DNA of 64,000 nucleotides. Source: Agapetus fuscipes. Taxonomy: Eukaryota; Arthropoda; Insecta; Trichoptera; Glossosomatidae. Location: contig OX637353.1 in NCBI GenBank assembly GCA_951799405.1, positions 14,570,001 to 14,634,000 of the forward strand, read 5' to 3'. The position numbers and the translations under genes were made by a program. The notes under the pieces are model-generated. The model was not told where the DNA came from and did no database searches. It saw nothing but the letters and a program-made list of their open reading frames with translations. Shown in pieces: positions 11,030 through 23,592 of the stretch (positions are counted from its first letter, which is position 1; every line of letters starts with the position of its first letter).

Positions 11030-11240
11030 TGTAACTCTGTCGCCATTCCGCTAGAGGTGGCTAGAGCCTCTACAGAGCTGCCTCCATTTTTTCCTATCCT
11101 TACATACCTCTTTCAATTCATTCATATCCATACTTTTTTAAACATTTTCTTCTTTTACACTCACTTCGTAGGTATATCTAATTCTTTCAGGATCTGATCA
11201 CTCCATACTTTTCTCGGTCGTACCTTACCCATTTTTCACA
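11030..11240 (-). pseudogene. LINE-T 3' end fragment
   Basis: Begins with CTGTAACTCTGTCGCCATTC and continues with CTAGAGGTGGCTAGAGCCTC and TTTTTTCCTATCCTTACATA. This is the antisense 3' end of the LINE-T family, repeated at 25705, 26590, 37430 and 42775 and found in sense at 47875. Confidence 0.6.
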
Positions 11241-11632
11241 GATTGGTTCTAATTTTCAAGGAAAGTAAGAAAAGAAGTAAATTTTTGATTTGTATTTTTT
11301 TTCTAGTAAAAAAGTTACATACTAACTGTTTTTTTTTCTTGACATTTTATTTCACCACTTTGTAAAGAAGATCATTATACATACTTACTCGTAAATAATA
11401 ATAATTGACGTATTTTTAATTTTTCTATGGTGTAAATATTCGTAAGTCAATTTAAGAAATAAATAATTCAAACAGTCATAATAACAAACAAAAAATGAAA
11501 ATATATACATTAGTTACACAGTACAGGAATTATGTCATGGTTAAGGAGAAGTTCATATACCTAACTTGAAAAAAATAATATTTTTTTTATTTTGAAGAAA
11601 TTCATTACAAACTGATTTTAATTTAAACACAA

Positions 11633-11820
11633 ATGAGGTCGAAACAATGTTTAATTTCGACCTTTTTCTCGGCGGGCAAACGTCAGTCTTCCACGAGACT
11701 GCCATCCTCAGCAATCAATAACAAAGTATTTGTTTACATTTTCCCTAGCGACCCGGCCGGGAGACGACACTATATTGTCCATGTCAATTCACTTGCGGAC
11801 CTCATTATACTATGTAAAAA
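11633..11820 (+). repeat. Low-copy repeat, 'GCGGGCAAACGTC' family
   Basis: Shares CGGCGGGCAAACGTC, CCTCAGCAATCAATAACAAA and a CCCTAGCGACCCGG block with 20215-20370 and 20985-21110. Class unknown. Confidence 0.45.
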
Positions 11821-12168
11821 AAACAATGAAAGTTTTTCATTCATATTCAATTTTAGATAGCTAAGGTAAACTTGAAAAGACATCCTAACCTAACATAATA
11901 AATTTTACTTTGTACGTTCTTATTATGATACTTACCTTTGCTTTAAATAGATAATAGATTAATAAAAGACTGCAAAAGTAAGAATATTTTTATTATTACA
12001 TTTATTTTGATACTTCTGACAGTTTGCATGTTTTTTTTTCTTGCTTGTATGGACGGAAGTCGGGAGCAGGAAGTGAAGTGACAAAAAGGTGGATGGATAT
12101 CTGTAAAAAGGGGAAAAAGTGTACGGGAAATGTTAGAATATAATTCATTATTTAATTGTTCATCTTAC

Positions 12169-12277
12169 CTGCTATCATTCCGTCCATGTCGAGAAGTGTA
12201 GCTTCCAATAATTTAGCCGGATCATTGCATTCTGTCGATACAGGACTTATTTCACATTCGAGATCAACTTTTCCCAT
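12169..12277 (-). CDS. Candidate first coding exon of an unidentified gene
   Basis: On the minus strand an ATG in good context (GCAATGG) opens a 36-codon frame, starting MGKVDLECEISP and ending LLEATLLDMDGMIA. It runs directly into a strong 5' splice site, CAG|GTAAGA, in phase 1. The acidic, well-composed peptide stands out from the AT-rich background, and no repeat family covers it. The gene would continue to lower coordinates, but I found no following exon in the remaining 12 kb, so the first intron is either long or this is a chance match. I do not recognise the protein. Confidence 0.4.
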
Positions 12278-12639
12278 TGCTGACAAAGTTATTGTTCAAA
12301 CAATACACAAAACTTTCTTTAAACTAACAAATAATTAAAACACTCAATTTATCTAGTTTGTTTTGATTTATTTTTCGGTGTTTGTAAATATGTTTTTAAA
12401 GTTTTAATAAACTTTCCCTTTTCTGAAACTTCAAACTCACAAAAATGTCACAAACATATAATAATAATAATTTATGGGCCATTTAATTTTGGGTTCAACA
12501 GCTCGCACCCAACTTTAAATTTGGTATAAAGCGCTACTGTGAAAGGGACGTAGATAAATATTAAATTAGTTATTTGAATAAATGAATCTTTGCAACACGA
12601 TTTAACGATCTTGTGGGTCAAAATTATAAATTTTGTTCG

Positions 12640-12900
12640 TTGACTTATAGGTTGGTATGCGGCTGACCACCTATACTGAACAAATGGTTCACTTTGGCTC
12701 ACAATGTCACCCCTGTTTCAGGGAAGGACGGCAAGAGTTGCAGGGATTATGTTCATTTGAGATTGGGTTTTTATAATGTAGGTCCACATGCGGCATGTGT
12801 TAGCGCGAAATTATATATGTCTGCTTGTGGGAATGCATTTAATATAAATCTTAAATGATATGTATCTTTGCAGCTTAGATTAGATTAGATAAGATTAGAT
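12640..12900 (+). repeat. Rep240 copy
   Basis: Full-length sense copy from GACTTATAGGTTGGTATGCG to a TTAGATTAGATAAG tail. Confidence 0.75.
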
Positions 12901-12904
12901 TGAC

Positions 12905-14050
12905 AACTCAATATACGTGGTTTTGAGATAATTACAGTTGTGATTATGGCTTTTTTTTCAGAAAAAAATATTGTAAAATTTGTGGTTTTAAAAATCACGC
13001 ATTTCCTTCAGTAAGATATTCATTCATAAATATTGCTTTTACAATCGAATTCCAAGAAGACGTGTTTTATATCTATTCAAATATAATATCTGATGAGCGA
13101 GATTTTGAAAAAAGTGATTAACTTTAAAAATATATAATTATATGTATTATTTAACATTGCTGGTGTGTCAACTCTGCGTCATTCATATCATAGGTTGGTG
13201 TTTTATATTCTTATACATATTATTTGTCTTATCATTTTGTTATACGCCATTTAAGTCCAGTACACGTTGAGCGTTATACGACACTTCTTAACTGATATAG
13301 GAGTTGTGAAGTTTACCATAGACAATTAAGAAGTTCTAAACACACGCCGTTATTTCCTCTGAAATGATTTATTTACACATAGTAATCGAAAAATATAAAT
13401 ATTGTTTAACCTACCATGTTTCAGGTTGGCGAAAAGATTTTTGTTCACTTCTACAAAATGTTAACTAAATCTTTATACACAATATAAATACGTGCATAGG
13501 ATGAATTGTTTTGTTCTGAGATAATTATTTTGAAATAAAATATTTTATCTTATACCTTTACTAAAAATTATTTATCCTATACTTTGAGCCAAAAATGTAA
13601 ATGGAAATAAAAAAAAACAAATAATAGTCAAAAAAAATTCAGTAAAGATGTTCCAAATTATTTTTTTCGGCAACCAAATATTGCATATTTATGTAGCTAA
13701 GATCCTTAGCAAGCGATAATAAAGTATCAAATGTAACAAAAAATCCAGAGTCCTGTACGTGTAGATATAGGTACTATTTTTAAAACTTCAGTCTGCTATT
13801 TTTTCAAAGAAAAAGAGGATCTCTACTCAAGTTTCAGTATTAATATTTGCTGGATTTTTGTTAGCACTCTAAGACAGTGTATCCCAATCTTTTTAGCTCA
13901 TCCACCTTTATGCGTAAATGGATAAGCCCATCGCTTATCGTGCCTGAATGAAGATCGACTCGACTGGTGGTAAAATTGCCTTTTCCAAAACCATTTTGAC
14001 TGTCAAGGGTCAAGAGAACTAACGCTCTATCACCCTCTTGGTAATTTTCG
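12905..14050. other. No gene recognised
   Basis: Very AT-rich. A 71-codon minus-strand frame at 13861-14076 partly overlaps a MITE end and has no recognised domain; I do not call it a gene. Confidence 0.45.
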
Positions 14051-14054
14051 TCTC

Positions 14055-14307
14055 CAATGGGGTTATTCTTAGCCATTTTAGTCGTTGGTCGAGCCCACGC
14101 TTTGACAAACTAATGATGCCTGGGCTGAAAGTCTCATCGCCACGGCCATTCTTACCTACCGAATTTTGGTAATATTTGTATGAAAACTAATCACCTGTTC
14201 ACTTGCAGCCATCTTGGATTGACAGGTCTTCATACAAATGCATCATTAGTTTGTCAAAGCGTGGGCTCAACCGACGACTAAAATGTCTAAGAATGGCTCC
14301 CTAAGAC
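14055..14307. mobile_element. MITE with ~60-bp terminal inverted repeats
   Basis: The left arm ATTCTTAGCCATTTTAGTCG...CACGCTTTGACAAACTAATG is repeated inverted at the right end. The central GGTAATATTTGTATGAA and CATCTTGGATTGACAGG blocks are shared with the MITE at 44243-44420. No coding capacity. Confidence 0.75.
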
Positions 14308-14309
14308 GC

Positions 14310-15470
14310 CAGCAACTTGACAATCAACTTTGTTGCTCAATCCATGCCTCTTGCGTTGATCGATGACTTAAAATAAATGAAATAAAACCACATGTTTTTA
14401 AGGTTGCACCAATTTTATTTAATTATCCCTTTACCGACAATATATAAATAAATTAAAATGATCTCTATATAACTCATTGTGTTTGGTTGGATCACAACAG
14501 GCTGGATGCGGGATATACAAAAATATAAATCTATATTTACACTAGCAATAGTATGAGAAAAATAGTGTGCCATTTATCTTATAAAAAAATAACCTCAACT
14601 TTTTGTAATAACTCCATTTTAATTATTACAACTAACTTGTATCCAGCTTATTTTTGTTTAAAACAAAGGTGAATCCTTAATAGATTTATTCCCTATTGGC
14701 TTTGACCACCCTTACTTTGGGTTGTTTTAACACGCACAAAAACGGCAATTAACTTTGACTGACATCAAAATATTAAACCAGATGATGTACTTTAGAATTC
14801 TAGGAACAATTTGATGTATCACGGATATTTTGTAGGTTTCCCTTTGACCAATTTGTAAATATAATTGTTAGCTGGATGCAAAGTTTCTTTTGTAATGTTT
14901 ACATTTAAAAAATACATCTTTCTAATTACAATTTTCTCTAAAATATATGCAGTATTTCTTTTACTGTGAATTTCACTTTGAAAAATCTATAAATAAAATG
15001 TATATAAATATTTTTACAACATCCTTTTAACTTTTTAGAGTGAAATAGGATGTTTTAGTAATTTGTTTTAAATGAAATAAATACTGTACATATTAATTAA
15101 TATTCAGTGATTAATGAACTAGTTATATTTATTGTATTAACACCTAAACATGACTAACTAATGTATCGTTACGCTAAGTGGATGTCAGAAATCTTTGTAA
15201 ATATATTAAGTAATTTTTGCACTAACTATAAAACAAAAAATATAATTACCTAAGTGGTTAATATATAAAAATAAGCTTTCGCCTCATATTAACTATCAAC
15301 AAAAAAACGTATATAAACTCAACAGTATACAATTTCATAGAAAAGATTTTCATAATAGGAAAGCAATAGATGTCTTTTACACATAACGCTTAAAAAAAAA
15401 CCTAATTGAGTCCTGTATAATAAACAACAGCAATCTAAGGTTTTTTATTCAGAAAATGTGATAATATGCC
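14310..15470. other. No feature recognised
   Basis: Long AT-rich stretch without ORFs or recognised repeats. Confidence 0.5.
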
Positions 15471-15472
15471 CA

Positions 15473-15570
15473 TTGACTTATAGGTTGGTATGAAGCTGAC
15501 TACCCATACAGTAAAATAGCCACCCCTGTTTCAGGGAAATTCGATATGAGTTGCAGGGTTTATACGCATA
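15473..15570 (+). repeat. Rep240 5' fragment
   Basis: Head of the family only, from TTGACTTATAGGTTGGTATG to GAGTTGCAGGGTTTAT. It is cut short by a SINE-1 copy. Confidence 0.65.
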
Positions 15571-15589
15571 AGCCACAAATATGGTGCAA

Positions 15590-15830
15590 CTTGGGGCGAG
15601 TGAACCTATTTATTGTTACAGGTAAGGGGGACGGCGTTACGCTAACCACTTCAGTTGAAGTGTAGATCTCCCAGCTCTCGTAGGATCTGATACTAATTTC
15701 TTGTGAAGGCTGAGTAAGCCTTGACGACACCAAAACGGTTCAATTCTGACACCCTCCGTGAGAGCCGAACCCAAGCTTTCGGCATGGAATACAAGCACTC
15801 TACCAACTGAGCTATCGACTAACTACGTTG
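15590..15830 (-). repeat. SINE-1 copy
   Basis: Antisense copy ending in CTACCAACTGAGCTATCGAC. It is joined to the truncated Rep240, suggesting insertion or recombination at that point. Confidence 0.7.
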
Positions 15831-16164
15831 ATTTGAATTTTGCAAGCACACACGCAGTACGTGTAAACTTACACGTATTTGCTTTTAGGCATAAATTTAA
15901 TTTACTTTTGTTTCTGTATCCGTTATTTCATTTTTATAAATAATCTTAGATTGCATCCTTTCTCCATAGATTAGTTATCATTTTTTTTAATGCAAGAAAT
16001 TGCATTGTCAAAGTAAAAAAAACATTTCTAAAAAAGTTATATTAAAAGCTACCAATGTGTTTTCATAAACAACAGTCATTTTATTCCTTTCATGGTAAAT
16101 AATAAAGGATACCTTCATGAAAAATCATATTTTGAATTTTTTTAAATCCTGAACATATTGTCCT

Positions 16165-16375
16165 CTCGTTCTTGTTTGGCTTATCCACCATTTGATTCAA
16201 AGACAAAATATCAATGAAATTGTCTTAAGAATCACATTCTACACAATCTGAGCTAAGAAAAAAACATAAAACACGATAATGTGAGAGTTGTTTTAAATAT
16301 TTTAAAAATAAATATCCAGTTTTCATGAGACGCATTGGTCCAGTACACATTCAAATAATTGCTCATGTGAAATTA
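16165..16375 (-). repeat. MITE-like repeat, 'GGACCAATGTGTCTTATG' family
   Basis: Inverted relative to the copy at 300-525. It shares CACGATAATGTGAGAGTTG and the GTTCTTGTTTGGCTTATCC end block. Confidence 0.55.
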
Positions 16376-16379
16376 CCTC

Positions 16380-17300
16380 TGATGGACATAAGACAAGCAA
16401 GGGCTAAGGAGACAATATATATACAGTTGGAATGTTAATGTAAATATTTTCAAAGAACTAATACAAGTAAGAGCCTATGTATATAAAAAGTAAGATTTAT
16501 TTATTTTAAAATTTAATGGACATCTGAACTCAAATATGCGTTGAGAATTTTCAACTTACAACTATTGTACTTATAAATGTAAGAAAAATGATAATTATAC
16601 AAAACAAAAAGACTTAGCTACCAATAAATATATATATATAGAATCAAATAACAATTATTAACACCGTAATTGGCATGAAAAGCATGCGTTTGCACCTCGC
16701 TACGCTAAGTATTAGCGACAGTAACGTTAAGGACACCACGTGACAAAAGATCATCGTAAGCAATTCGTTAAAGAGCTGCGTTAGACGACCTCCTACTAGG
16801 TACGGTAGCGAACATGATAAAATCTTTAAATGTAACGATTAACATTAAAAACTCCCTAGTAAGTTTATTAAAATATATTTTAATGTTTAATTTGTTAACG
16901 AGTAGGTACTAGAATATAAGTTTGATCGTCTGAGAGGCGATCAAGGGCGCTTGGACGGAATAATCAGGTCGGCCAACCACGGCCGATTTAAAATTTCGTT
17001 GGTAGTTACATTTATTTTTTTGTCTTAACGATATTAAGGCGTCTTCTTATACAGGCAAGACCACAACCGACAATATTAAGTACTAGGTCTAATGGAATGT
17101 AAGAATTATAATCGCTGGTGGTGGACACATCTAGACTAACATTAAACACAAGGAAACACGTGCCCGATAGTTAAACTTTACGCTTCAAGCGCAATCAAAG
17201 CGTTTACCAAACATTGAGAAGCGCGTCCTAATCGGACATCACTCGTATAATTAAAGATTTTAAATTATGATTACGGTCGTTAGACATTTTATAGAATGAA
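16380..17300. other. No feature recognised
   Basis: AT-rich with a (TA)n run near 16630. No coding signal. Confidence 0.45.
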
Positions 17301-17306
17301 AAAAAA

Positions 17307-17645
17307 ACAGATTTTACTGGCCGTGCAAAAGAGAAGAACGATTTTCTCTATGTTTCGTCGGAGTCATATCCGACATCGTCAGGAGACGTGTGTCTTCTAC
17401 AAAGAAGAACCACGAATTAAGACATAATATCATCCTTCTGGGGCTATTGCGACATCTATGAATGCATCACCGAAGGTTAATAAAAGTACCTACAACCTTC
17501 GGCCACGATCAAACAACAATAATTCAACAGTTCGTGGTTCTTCTTTGTAGAAGACACACGTCTCCTGAGGACGTCGGATATGACTCCGACGAAACATAGA
17601 GAAAATCGTTCTTCTCTTTTGCACGGTCAGTAAAATCCGTTTTTT
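17307..17645. mobile_element. Penelope-like terminal repeat pair in inverted orientation
   Basis: Two ~105-bp arms (about 17307-17420 and 17530-17645) are near-perfect inverted repeats around a ~110-bp spacer. Each arm carries a CTGANGA-box, a GTCGGA/TCCGAC stem and GAAAC. This arrangement resembles the hammerhead ribozyme core found in Penelope-like element terminal repeats. No ORF is present. Confidence 0.55.
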
Positions 17646-17939
17646 CCATTCTATAAAATCCCTTGTATAAGTACATTTTTAATTTAATGATGTAAAAATA
17701 CAATGCAACGTTTTTATTCACGAGTTGGTTTAATTCCTCGAGCGCTTACGATGTTATCACATTGTTATCAAGAGGATAACCCAACATCGCAAGCGCTCAA
17801 CGGTCGTCAAGACTTCCACCCCTGTATATGTGTTTTTGTGTATTTTTCATTTAAACAGCTTGATTATACATATTGGGATTGCAACCCAAAAGTTGCTGAA
17901 TACACTGCTTCTTCCCGTATTTATCGAGGAAATTTGTCG

Positions 17940-18185
17940 GTGTTATGGCCGAGGGGGCCGATCTTTCTAGCGTGTTTGGAATAGAACATTGGTTCGATCC
18001 CCGCTTAGGCCATTTGACCATAACTATAACCCTGATTGAACAGATGTTATTGGGTTATTATTAATTAATAATTCATTAAAAATAAACAAGAATGAATTAT
18101 TAATCGATGATATTAATACCTGTTTCTGGCCAGGCAGAAAAGGTTGGTGAATTGTATTCCTCTTCACAAATCTATTGTTTATATT
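17940..18185 (+). repeat. SINE-4 copy
   Basis: The tRNA-like head has TATGGCCGAGGGGGCC (A-box region) and GGTTCGATCCC (B-box). The TTCTGGCCAGGCAGAAAAGG body block is shared with 9240-9430. Confidence 0.6.
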
Positions 18186-18605
18186 ATGTAATTAAGGATT
18201 CGGGACTTATTTTACAAAATCACCTGAACTGGAAGAGTACTAAACACCGTTGTTTTTTTTTTTGGTAAACGCTACGATTGAATTTAAACGCTTAAGTTTA
18301 ACAGTCAGGTCATAGTAGTACAAACATCACCACACCGGCACCAGGCGAAATCACTTTAAAGTATCCTTTACAGTATCTTATCTTATATCAAAACATATAT
18401 CGCCTACATTTGTGTTATGTCGTTAGGGTTATACATTTTGTATTCAAATAGGCAAAACTTTTTATCACCACGGTCAATTGTTTAACAGGCACCTCGGAAA
18501 TCATACAGATCACTTGCGAGTCTAATGTAAATAGATATCTTTTAAAAAAAACACACACAATAATCCTGATTTCACAGATAAGTCAAAAATTTTAAACCTT
18601 TCTCG

Positions 18606-18735
18606 GGCCGGGTATTTTCAACGCTAGCTTATGTGACTTTAAAATGATAAAATAGCTACCCTCGCGATTGACATTAGTCCGTCCTTTTCATTCAGTATAT
18701 AGTAGCTATGCTAAAGTTGAAAATACCGGATCTTA
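18606..18735. repeat. Small inverted-repeat element
   Basis: CCGGGTATTTTCAAC at the left is matched by the inverted GTTGAAAATACCGG at the right, with partial pairing further in. No clear duplication flanks it. Confidence 0.4.
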
Positions 18736-18868
18736 GGATGCGATGGGGTAGCACACAAACAGTTTTAGTTCACTCACAGCCGATACTTAAGGCGTTGATG
18801 ACATAAACATTTGGTATTTGGCTTTTTTAACAAATATTTTAGTGTTATTTATAAATTTGCATTCCTTT

Positions 18869-19046
18869 AGAGCTCGTTTCCACTTGTCGGGTGTCGGATC
18901 CGTATATTAATCGGAGGTTCCAGTGGCAGAACATTATGTATGGAGCTATTCACACTTGTCGGAAACCAATTTTGTCCAAAATGTTCTGCAACTGGAACCT
19001 CCGATTAATATACGGATCCGACACCCGACAAGTGGGAACGGGCTCT
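18869..19046. mobile_element. MITE with ~70-bp terminal inverted repeats
   Basis: AGAGCTCGTTTCCACTTGTC at the left pairs with the inverted right end. The match continues through GTGTCGGATCCGTATATTAA and the GGAGGTTCCAGT block with few mismatches. It is non-coding and abuts a Rep240 copy. Confidence 0.8.
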
Positions 19047-19047
19047 G

Positions 19048-19165
19048 ACTTATCAGTTGATATGTGGCTGGCAGCCCATGCTGAAAAAAAATGGTTCACT
19101 CTACCAAAATTCACTCCCCTGTTTCAGGGAAGGTCGGCAAAAGTTGCAGGGTTTATGCGTGCGTC
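19048..19165 (+). repeat. Rep240 5' fragment
   Basis: GACTTATCAGTTGATATGTG through AAGTTGCAGGGTTTATG; the 3' half is missing. Confidence 0.6.
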
Positions 19166-19509
19166 ACACCTCAAGGGCCCTCTCAAATCACGGATAAGCA
19201 GGTCTTTATTATTGCCATATTCTGGATTTGACCTTTCATGATCGTTTATTGAAAAATTCTCAAAACATCAGATGCATTTTTGGACAAATCTACACTAGAT
19301 TCTACTAACTTTTGACTGGAGAATTTTGCCATCATTCACTTTTGATCTTTTGGAATGTTTTATTTACGATTTAAGTATCAGCGAGCTTCCCCAACGCATC
19401 CCTTGTACAATTTTAAAAGCACCGAAAACACTTGAAAATACAAAAATAGATACAACAGATCTATAGATGAGACTTAAATATAGGGACTTGTCCACTATGG
19501 TATTTTAAG

Positions 19510-19775
19510 TTCACTTAGAATGGTTTACATTTTAGAGTTTTTTGTTTTACAAGAATGATTTACATTTTAGAGTTGTCATTTCACAAGAATGGTTTACATT
19601 TCACAAGAATGGTTTACATTTTACAAGAATGGTTGACATTTTACAGGAATGGTTTACATTTTAAAGTTTTCCGTTTAACAAGAATGGTTTACATTTTACA
19701 GGAATGGTTTACATTTTAGAGTTTCCGTTTAACAAGAATGGTTTACATTTTCCAAGAATGGCTTACATTTAAGAG
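19510..19775 (+). repeat. Degenerate tandem array of AAGAATGGTTTACATTTT
   Basis: About ten units of roughly 18-30 bp carry the core ACAAGAATGGTTTACATTTT, alternating with AGAGTTTTCCGTTT spacers. Confidence 0.8.
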
Positions 19776-20214
19776 CTGCAGGTGAAATCGAACGATGGTG
19801 AATTAAAAAAAATAAACTAACGTTAATTAACAACAAAAACAAAATAATTGGCAGATTTCACTTTGCGAAAAACACGGTAAATAATTTCAAATATTTTTTT
19901 TACACATTTTAAATACTGACAACGGGAATGTCTAAGGTAATCTCAATAAATTTGCAAAAAAAACTTACAAAAAGAAAACATGGAATGTACCTACACTTTC
20001 AACTAGCAACATTTTTATGAGTAAAAAAATATAACGTAACAAAACTTAAGAAAAAATGTTTTATTAAATTATCAAAAATTTCACTAAAGTCATATGATAA
20101 AAAAAATATTGTAATTTCATATTCATGTATTCATGATTAGGATAAAAAAACATTGATTTAATCGCAGATTTATTTGAAATGATATAAAATACAGTGTACC
20201 CTTGATAATCGAAA

Positions 20215-20370
20215 ATATAATGTTTTTCTCTGCGGGCAAACGTCACACATCCATGCGAATACGCCCCTCAGCAACCAATAACAAAATTTTAGTAAGACTT
20301 AACCTTATAAAATCTCGTCGTGTGACGTCAAAACTTTGTCTATGCCAATCAATGTGTGGATTTAATTTGA
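20215..20370 (+). repeat. 'GCGGGCAAACGTC' family copy
   Basis: CTGCGGGCAAACGTCACAC and CCTCAGCAACCAATAACAAA match the copy at 11633. Confidence 0.45.
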
Positions 20371-20984
20371 AATTGCTTTACAAAATTAATATTTTCATTG
20401 TTTTGTCTATGAACACTGTAAAAATGAATTTAAAAACATACAGAAATGACAAATACAAGAAATAATAAGTTGAGAATTTTGTAAGAGAGTTTTTCACAAT
20501 ATTCTTTGTAGATTACCGTGGGTAGACTGTATTGTAATAAATTTTTTAAATCATTAGCTGCCTAGAATGTTTGTTAAAATCGTGAGCTGCCCAATCAATA
20601 TAAGAGATAAATCTTAAAAACACAGTGTGTGGAATGATATTTCTAAGCGTACATCAAATGTGAAACCACAAAATCTATAAATATATATCCTCTCATTTAA
20701 CATTAATGTGAATCTATAATAATTATAACAAAGTAAGATTAAATTTAAGTCTGATGCGGAATGTGATACAAGCGGACCCAAAACTATTTCCGTTTCAACC
20801 AGCCTAAACACACATCGTCTGTAGTTAGAGGGAGAACAAAGATGCTCCCAGTGCGACTTCACTTCAAACAAATGTGTGTGAGAGAAGCTGGATTTTTTTT
20901 CCGTAATGTTGGCATTGCTAAACGTCATTTCTGCGCAGACATGGTTTCAATTGCTTTGGTCAATAAATTTTTCAATGAGATTGG

Positions 20985-21110
20985 AATGTTTTTGAATTTG
21001 TCTTGTATGGGTTTGACATCCTTAGCAATCGATAACAAAATATTTGTACGCCTCCTCCCTAGCAACCCGGGCGACAAGTTATGACACAATATCGTCTATG
21101 CCAATTCATA
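20985..21110 (+). repeat. 'GCGGGCAAACGTC' family 3' part
   Basis: TCCTTAGCAATCGATAACAA and CCCTAGCAACCCGGGCGAC match 11633-11820; the head is lost. Confidence 0.45.
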
Positions 21111-21167
21111 AGCGGACTTCACTTCTAAAGATAAAGGCATTATTATAAGACGCCATGGCACCCCTTG

Positions 21168-21360
21168 ACTTATAGTTTGGTATGTGGCTGACCACCCACG
21201 CTGTAAAAAATGGTTCACTTTACCAATATCACCCCTGTTTCAGGAAAGGTCGGCAAAAGTGGCAGAGCTTGTGTTTATTTGACGTTTGTTTTTTTTTTAA
21301 GGGCATGCATGTAATATGAATTTTCAATGTTCATATATCTTTGCAACTTAGATTATAGAC
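21168..21360 (+). repeat. Rep240 copy
   Basis: Sense copy from GACTTATAGTTTGGTATGTG to GCAACTTAGATTATAGA, with an internal deletion. Confidence 0.65.
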
Positions 21361-21819
21361 GATGGCATGTGTAGGTGTTGGGTATCGAAACACAAGACGG
21401 AGAAAGCAAGAAAACAGAAGTAAAACACGGGTAAGTACATGATTATTAAGTATTTTCAACTGTTTTTTTTTTTGACAGGTCTGAGTGAAAGTTGTGCCTC
21501 ATCCTATGCTTCAATATTGTGAGTTAGGTTCAGGTCCGCTTATATTATACGTCAATGTGTAGAATGGGCTTAATTAATAACAAAAGTGCATCACTTAGTC
21601 ATAAACAAAATAAAGTTTAACAATTTAAAACAAATAAACTCTCTGTAAACAGTAATAAAATGGTTGGAGATAAATTATAAACAATTTAAAACAGTGTTAA
21701 ATAAATGTAGAATTATTTATGCCCTACGTAAGTTTGAAACCGACTCGACACAAATTCCATAAACAACACGATTGTGACTTGGTTGCTAGAAAAAGACCGA
21801 CTAATATTTTGTTATTGTT

Positions 21820-22012
21820 TTGACTGATAGGTTGGTATGCTGCGAAAACTTGGTTCACTTTTGCTGATGCCACCCCGGTTTCAGAGAAAGTCAGCAGGAG
21901 TTGCAAAGTTTATGTTCATGTGAGATCTGGTTTATTTTGTATATTATATACATGCCTGCTCGTGGGCATGAATTAATTGTCAATTTATCTTTGCAGCTTA
22001 GATTAAAGATTA
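21820..22012 (+). repeat. Rep240 copy (internally deleted)
   Basis: Head GACTGATAGGTTGGTATGC, middle GTTTCAGAGAAAGTCAGCAGG and tail GCAGCTTAGATTAAAG are present, with gaps. Confidence 0.6.
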
Positions 22013-22075
22013 AAGTTAGCTAAGAACCCCTGGTCACATAGACGTATGATGTTTGCCCGTTCAGAAAAACTCTAG

Positions 22076-23234
22076 CCCCCGTATTCACGATCAAAACTGG
22101 CACTTACTTAAGGGCAAACCAGCGCTTAGATTGGGGAAATTCATTTCAAGAACAATACTTAAGGTAAAATTAGCACTCAAGCGCTCCAAAAACTAGCACT
22201 TAGGTAAGTAAGGTCGACACGTATATTAACCAACGCTTAAGCGCTGTCAAAATATTCCGTCATATTTCATTGTTATCACATTTTTTGTTTGATAGTGAAT
22301 TTACATGAAAAAATGAATTCCTTCTATAAACATGATTTTTACGAGTGTATTAACATTGTTTTGTCGAGTTGATTTACATTGCTTGACCATCAGAATTGGG
22401 TTTGTTCTCCGGTATGGTCTAGGACCATACTGCAATGACAGATGAACTGTCAAAATATTCCGCCGCATTTCATCAGCACATTTTTTGTTTGGTTGTGAAT
22501 TATTTACATAAAATAATGAATTCTTTCGATACAGTTGACTTCAACGAGAATAATAACATTGTTTTGTTCAAAAATAGTGTCCCAAGAAAATATATCAGAG
22601 ACTGTAAAGACCCCTTTACGTATTACGAAGAGGAAGAATTTAGAAGACGTTTTTGATTGAAAAAATGCGTCGTTCTGTATACAGTTTTGCCGTTGCTCAT
22701 TGAGGGTTGCAAAGCCAACGATTTCTTCGATCTGTTATTTTATCTTCTATTACAGGTTTTTCTTTAATCAGAGCCACCAGCAGCTCCTTTTCCGCTGGAG
22801 AAAACAACATCTTTTTGGCGCTGAAATCGATCAAAACACTTTACATTGGATATTATATAAATGTATTTTTAAAAACTAATAGAAATTGTAAACAAACAAA
22901 TTCGTACTAACGGTTTACTTAAATTAGTAATTGCGTTATACGTACTTATTTGTTGTCAAGTTTTATGCAAAGCTGATATGACATTGAAATTTGAAAGAGG
23001 CGGCAATGATAAGAGTGAAGTACGCCGAATATCGGTCGGAAGGTACTGACCAATTACAGAGCTGGGTTTTTTTGAGAGCCAATGACAAACCCGTACGTCT
23101 CCTGGGGGTTGGGCACTACGCTGATTACTGCTTGAGTGTTCTTTGTGAAACAAAACGCTCCAGAATGTCGACCCTTGAGTAAGTGTAGCGCTTGAGTAAG
23201 GCACTTAAATCAGTTTTGATCGTGAATACGGGGG
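22076..23234. mobile_element. PIF/Harbinger-like DNA transposon remnant
   Basis: Terminal inverted repeats CCCCCGTATTCACGATCAAA at the left and their inverse at the right bound a 1.16-kb element. Flanks are TAG on the left and TAA on the right, compatible with a worn TWA duplication. It encodes a transposase fragment (22435-22656), then decays. Confidence 0.7.
22435..22656 (+). pseudogene. Harbinger-type transposase N-terminal fragment
   Basis: A 73-codon frame ends with DPFTYYEEEEFRRRF, which resembles the conserved N-terminal block just upstream of the nuclease in Harbinger transposases. The frame stops at 22656. The catalytic DDE domain is not recognisable downstream. The family call rests on this motif plus the element's ends. 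Confidence 0.6.
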
Positions 23235-23294
23235 TAAGTTTTTCAATTTGTGTCCATTTTAGTCCATTAGAAAAAGAGTAATTGTAATATTTTG

Positions 23295-23500
23295 TCATCA
23301 CAAACTGTGAAAATCGGTTCACTTGTGTCAATGCCACCCCAGTTTCCGGGAATGGCAGGAAGAGTTGCAGGGTTTATGTCAATTTGAGGTTTCAATGTTT
23401 TTAAACAGAATGTGTAAGCGAAAACTCGCACATGTTTGCTTTCTTTGAAATGAGAATCTTGAATGTTAATATCCCGTTGCAACTGAGATTATAGATTATA
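23295..23500 (+). repeat. Rep240 copy
   Basis: TCGGTTCACTTGTGTCAATG through GCAACTGAGATTATAGATTA; the head is missing. Confidence 0.6.
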
Positions 23501-23592
23501 AAAATCCCCGGTATTACAAATCGACAATATGTGAATTTATGCAAAATTTCATTTTTTTTAAGCACGTTGTATTTTCTGTATTCGAAAATAGT

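Noticed and set aside
13861..14076. 71-codon minus-strand ORF ending LKRLGYTVLEC
   Set aside because: Vaguely resembles a RAP-domain end but overlaps a MITE arm and has no splice-linked neighbour; too weak to call.
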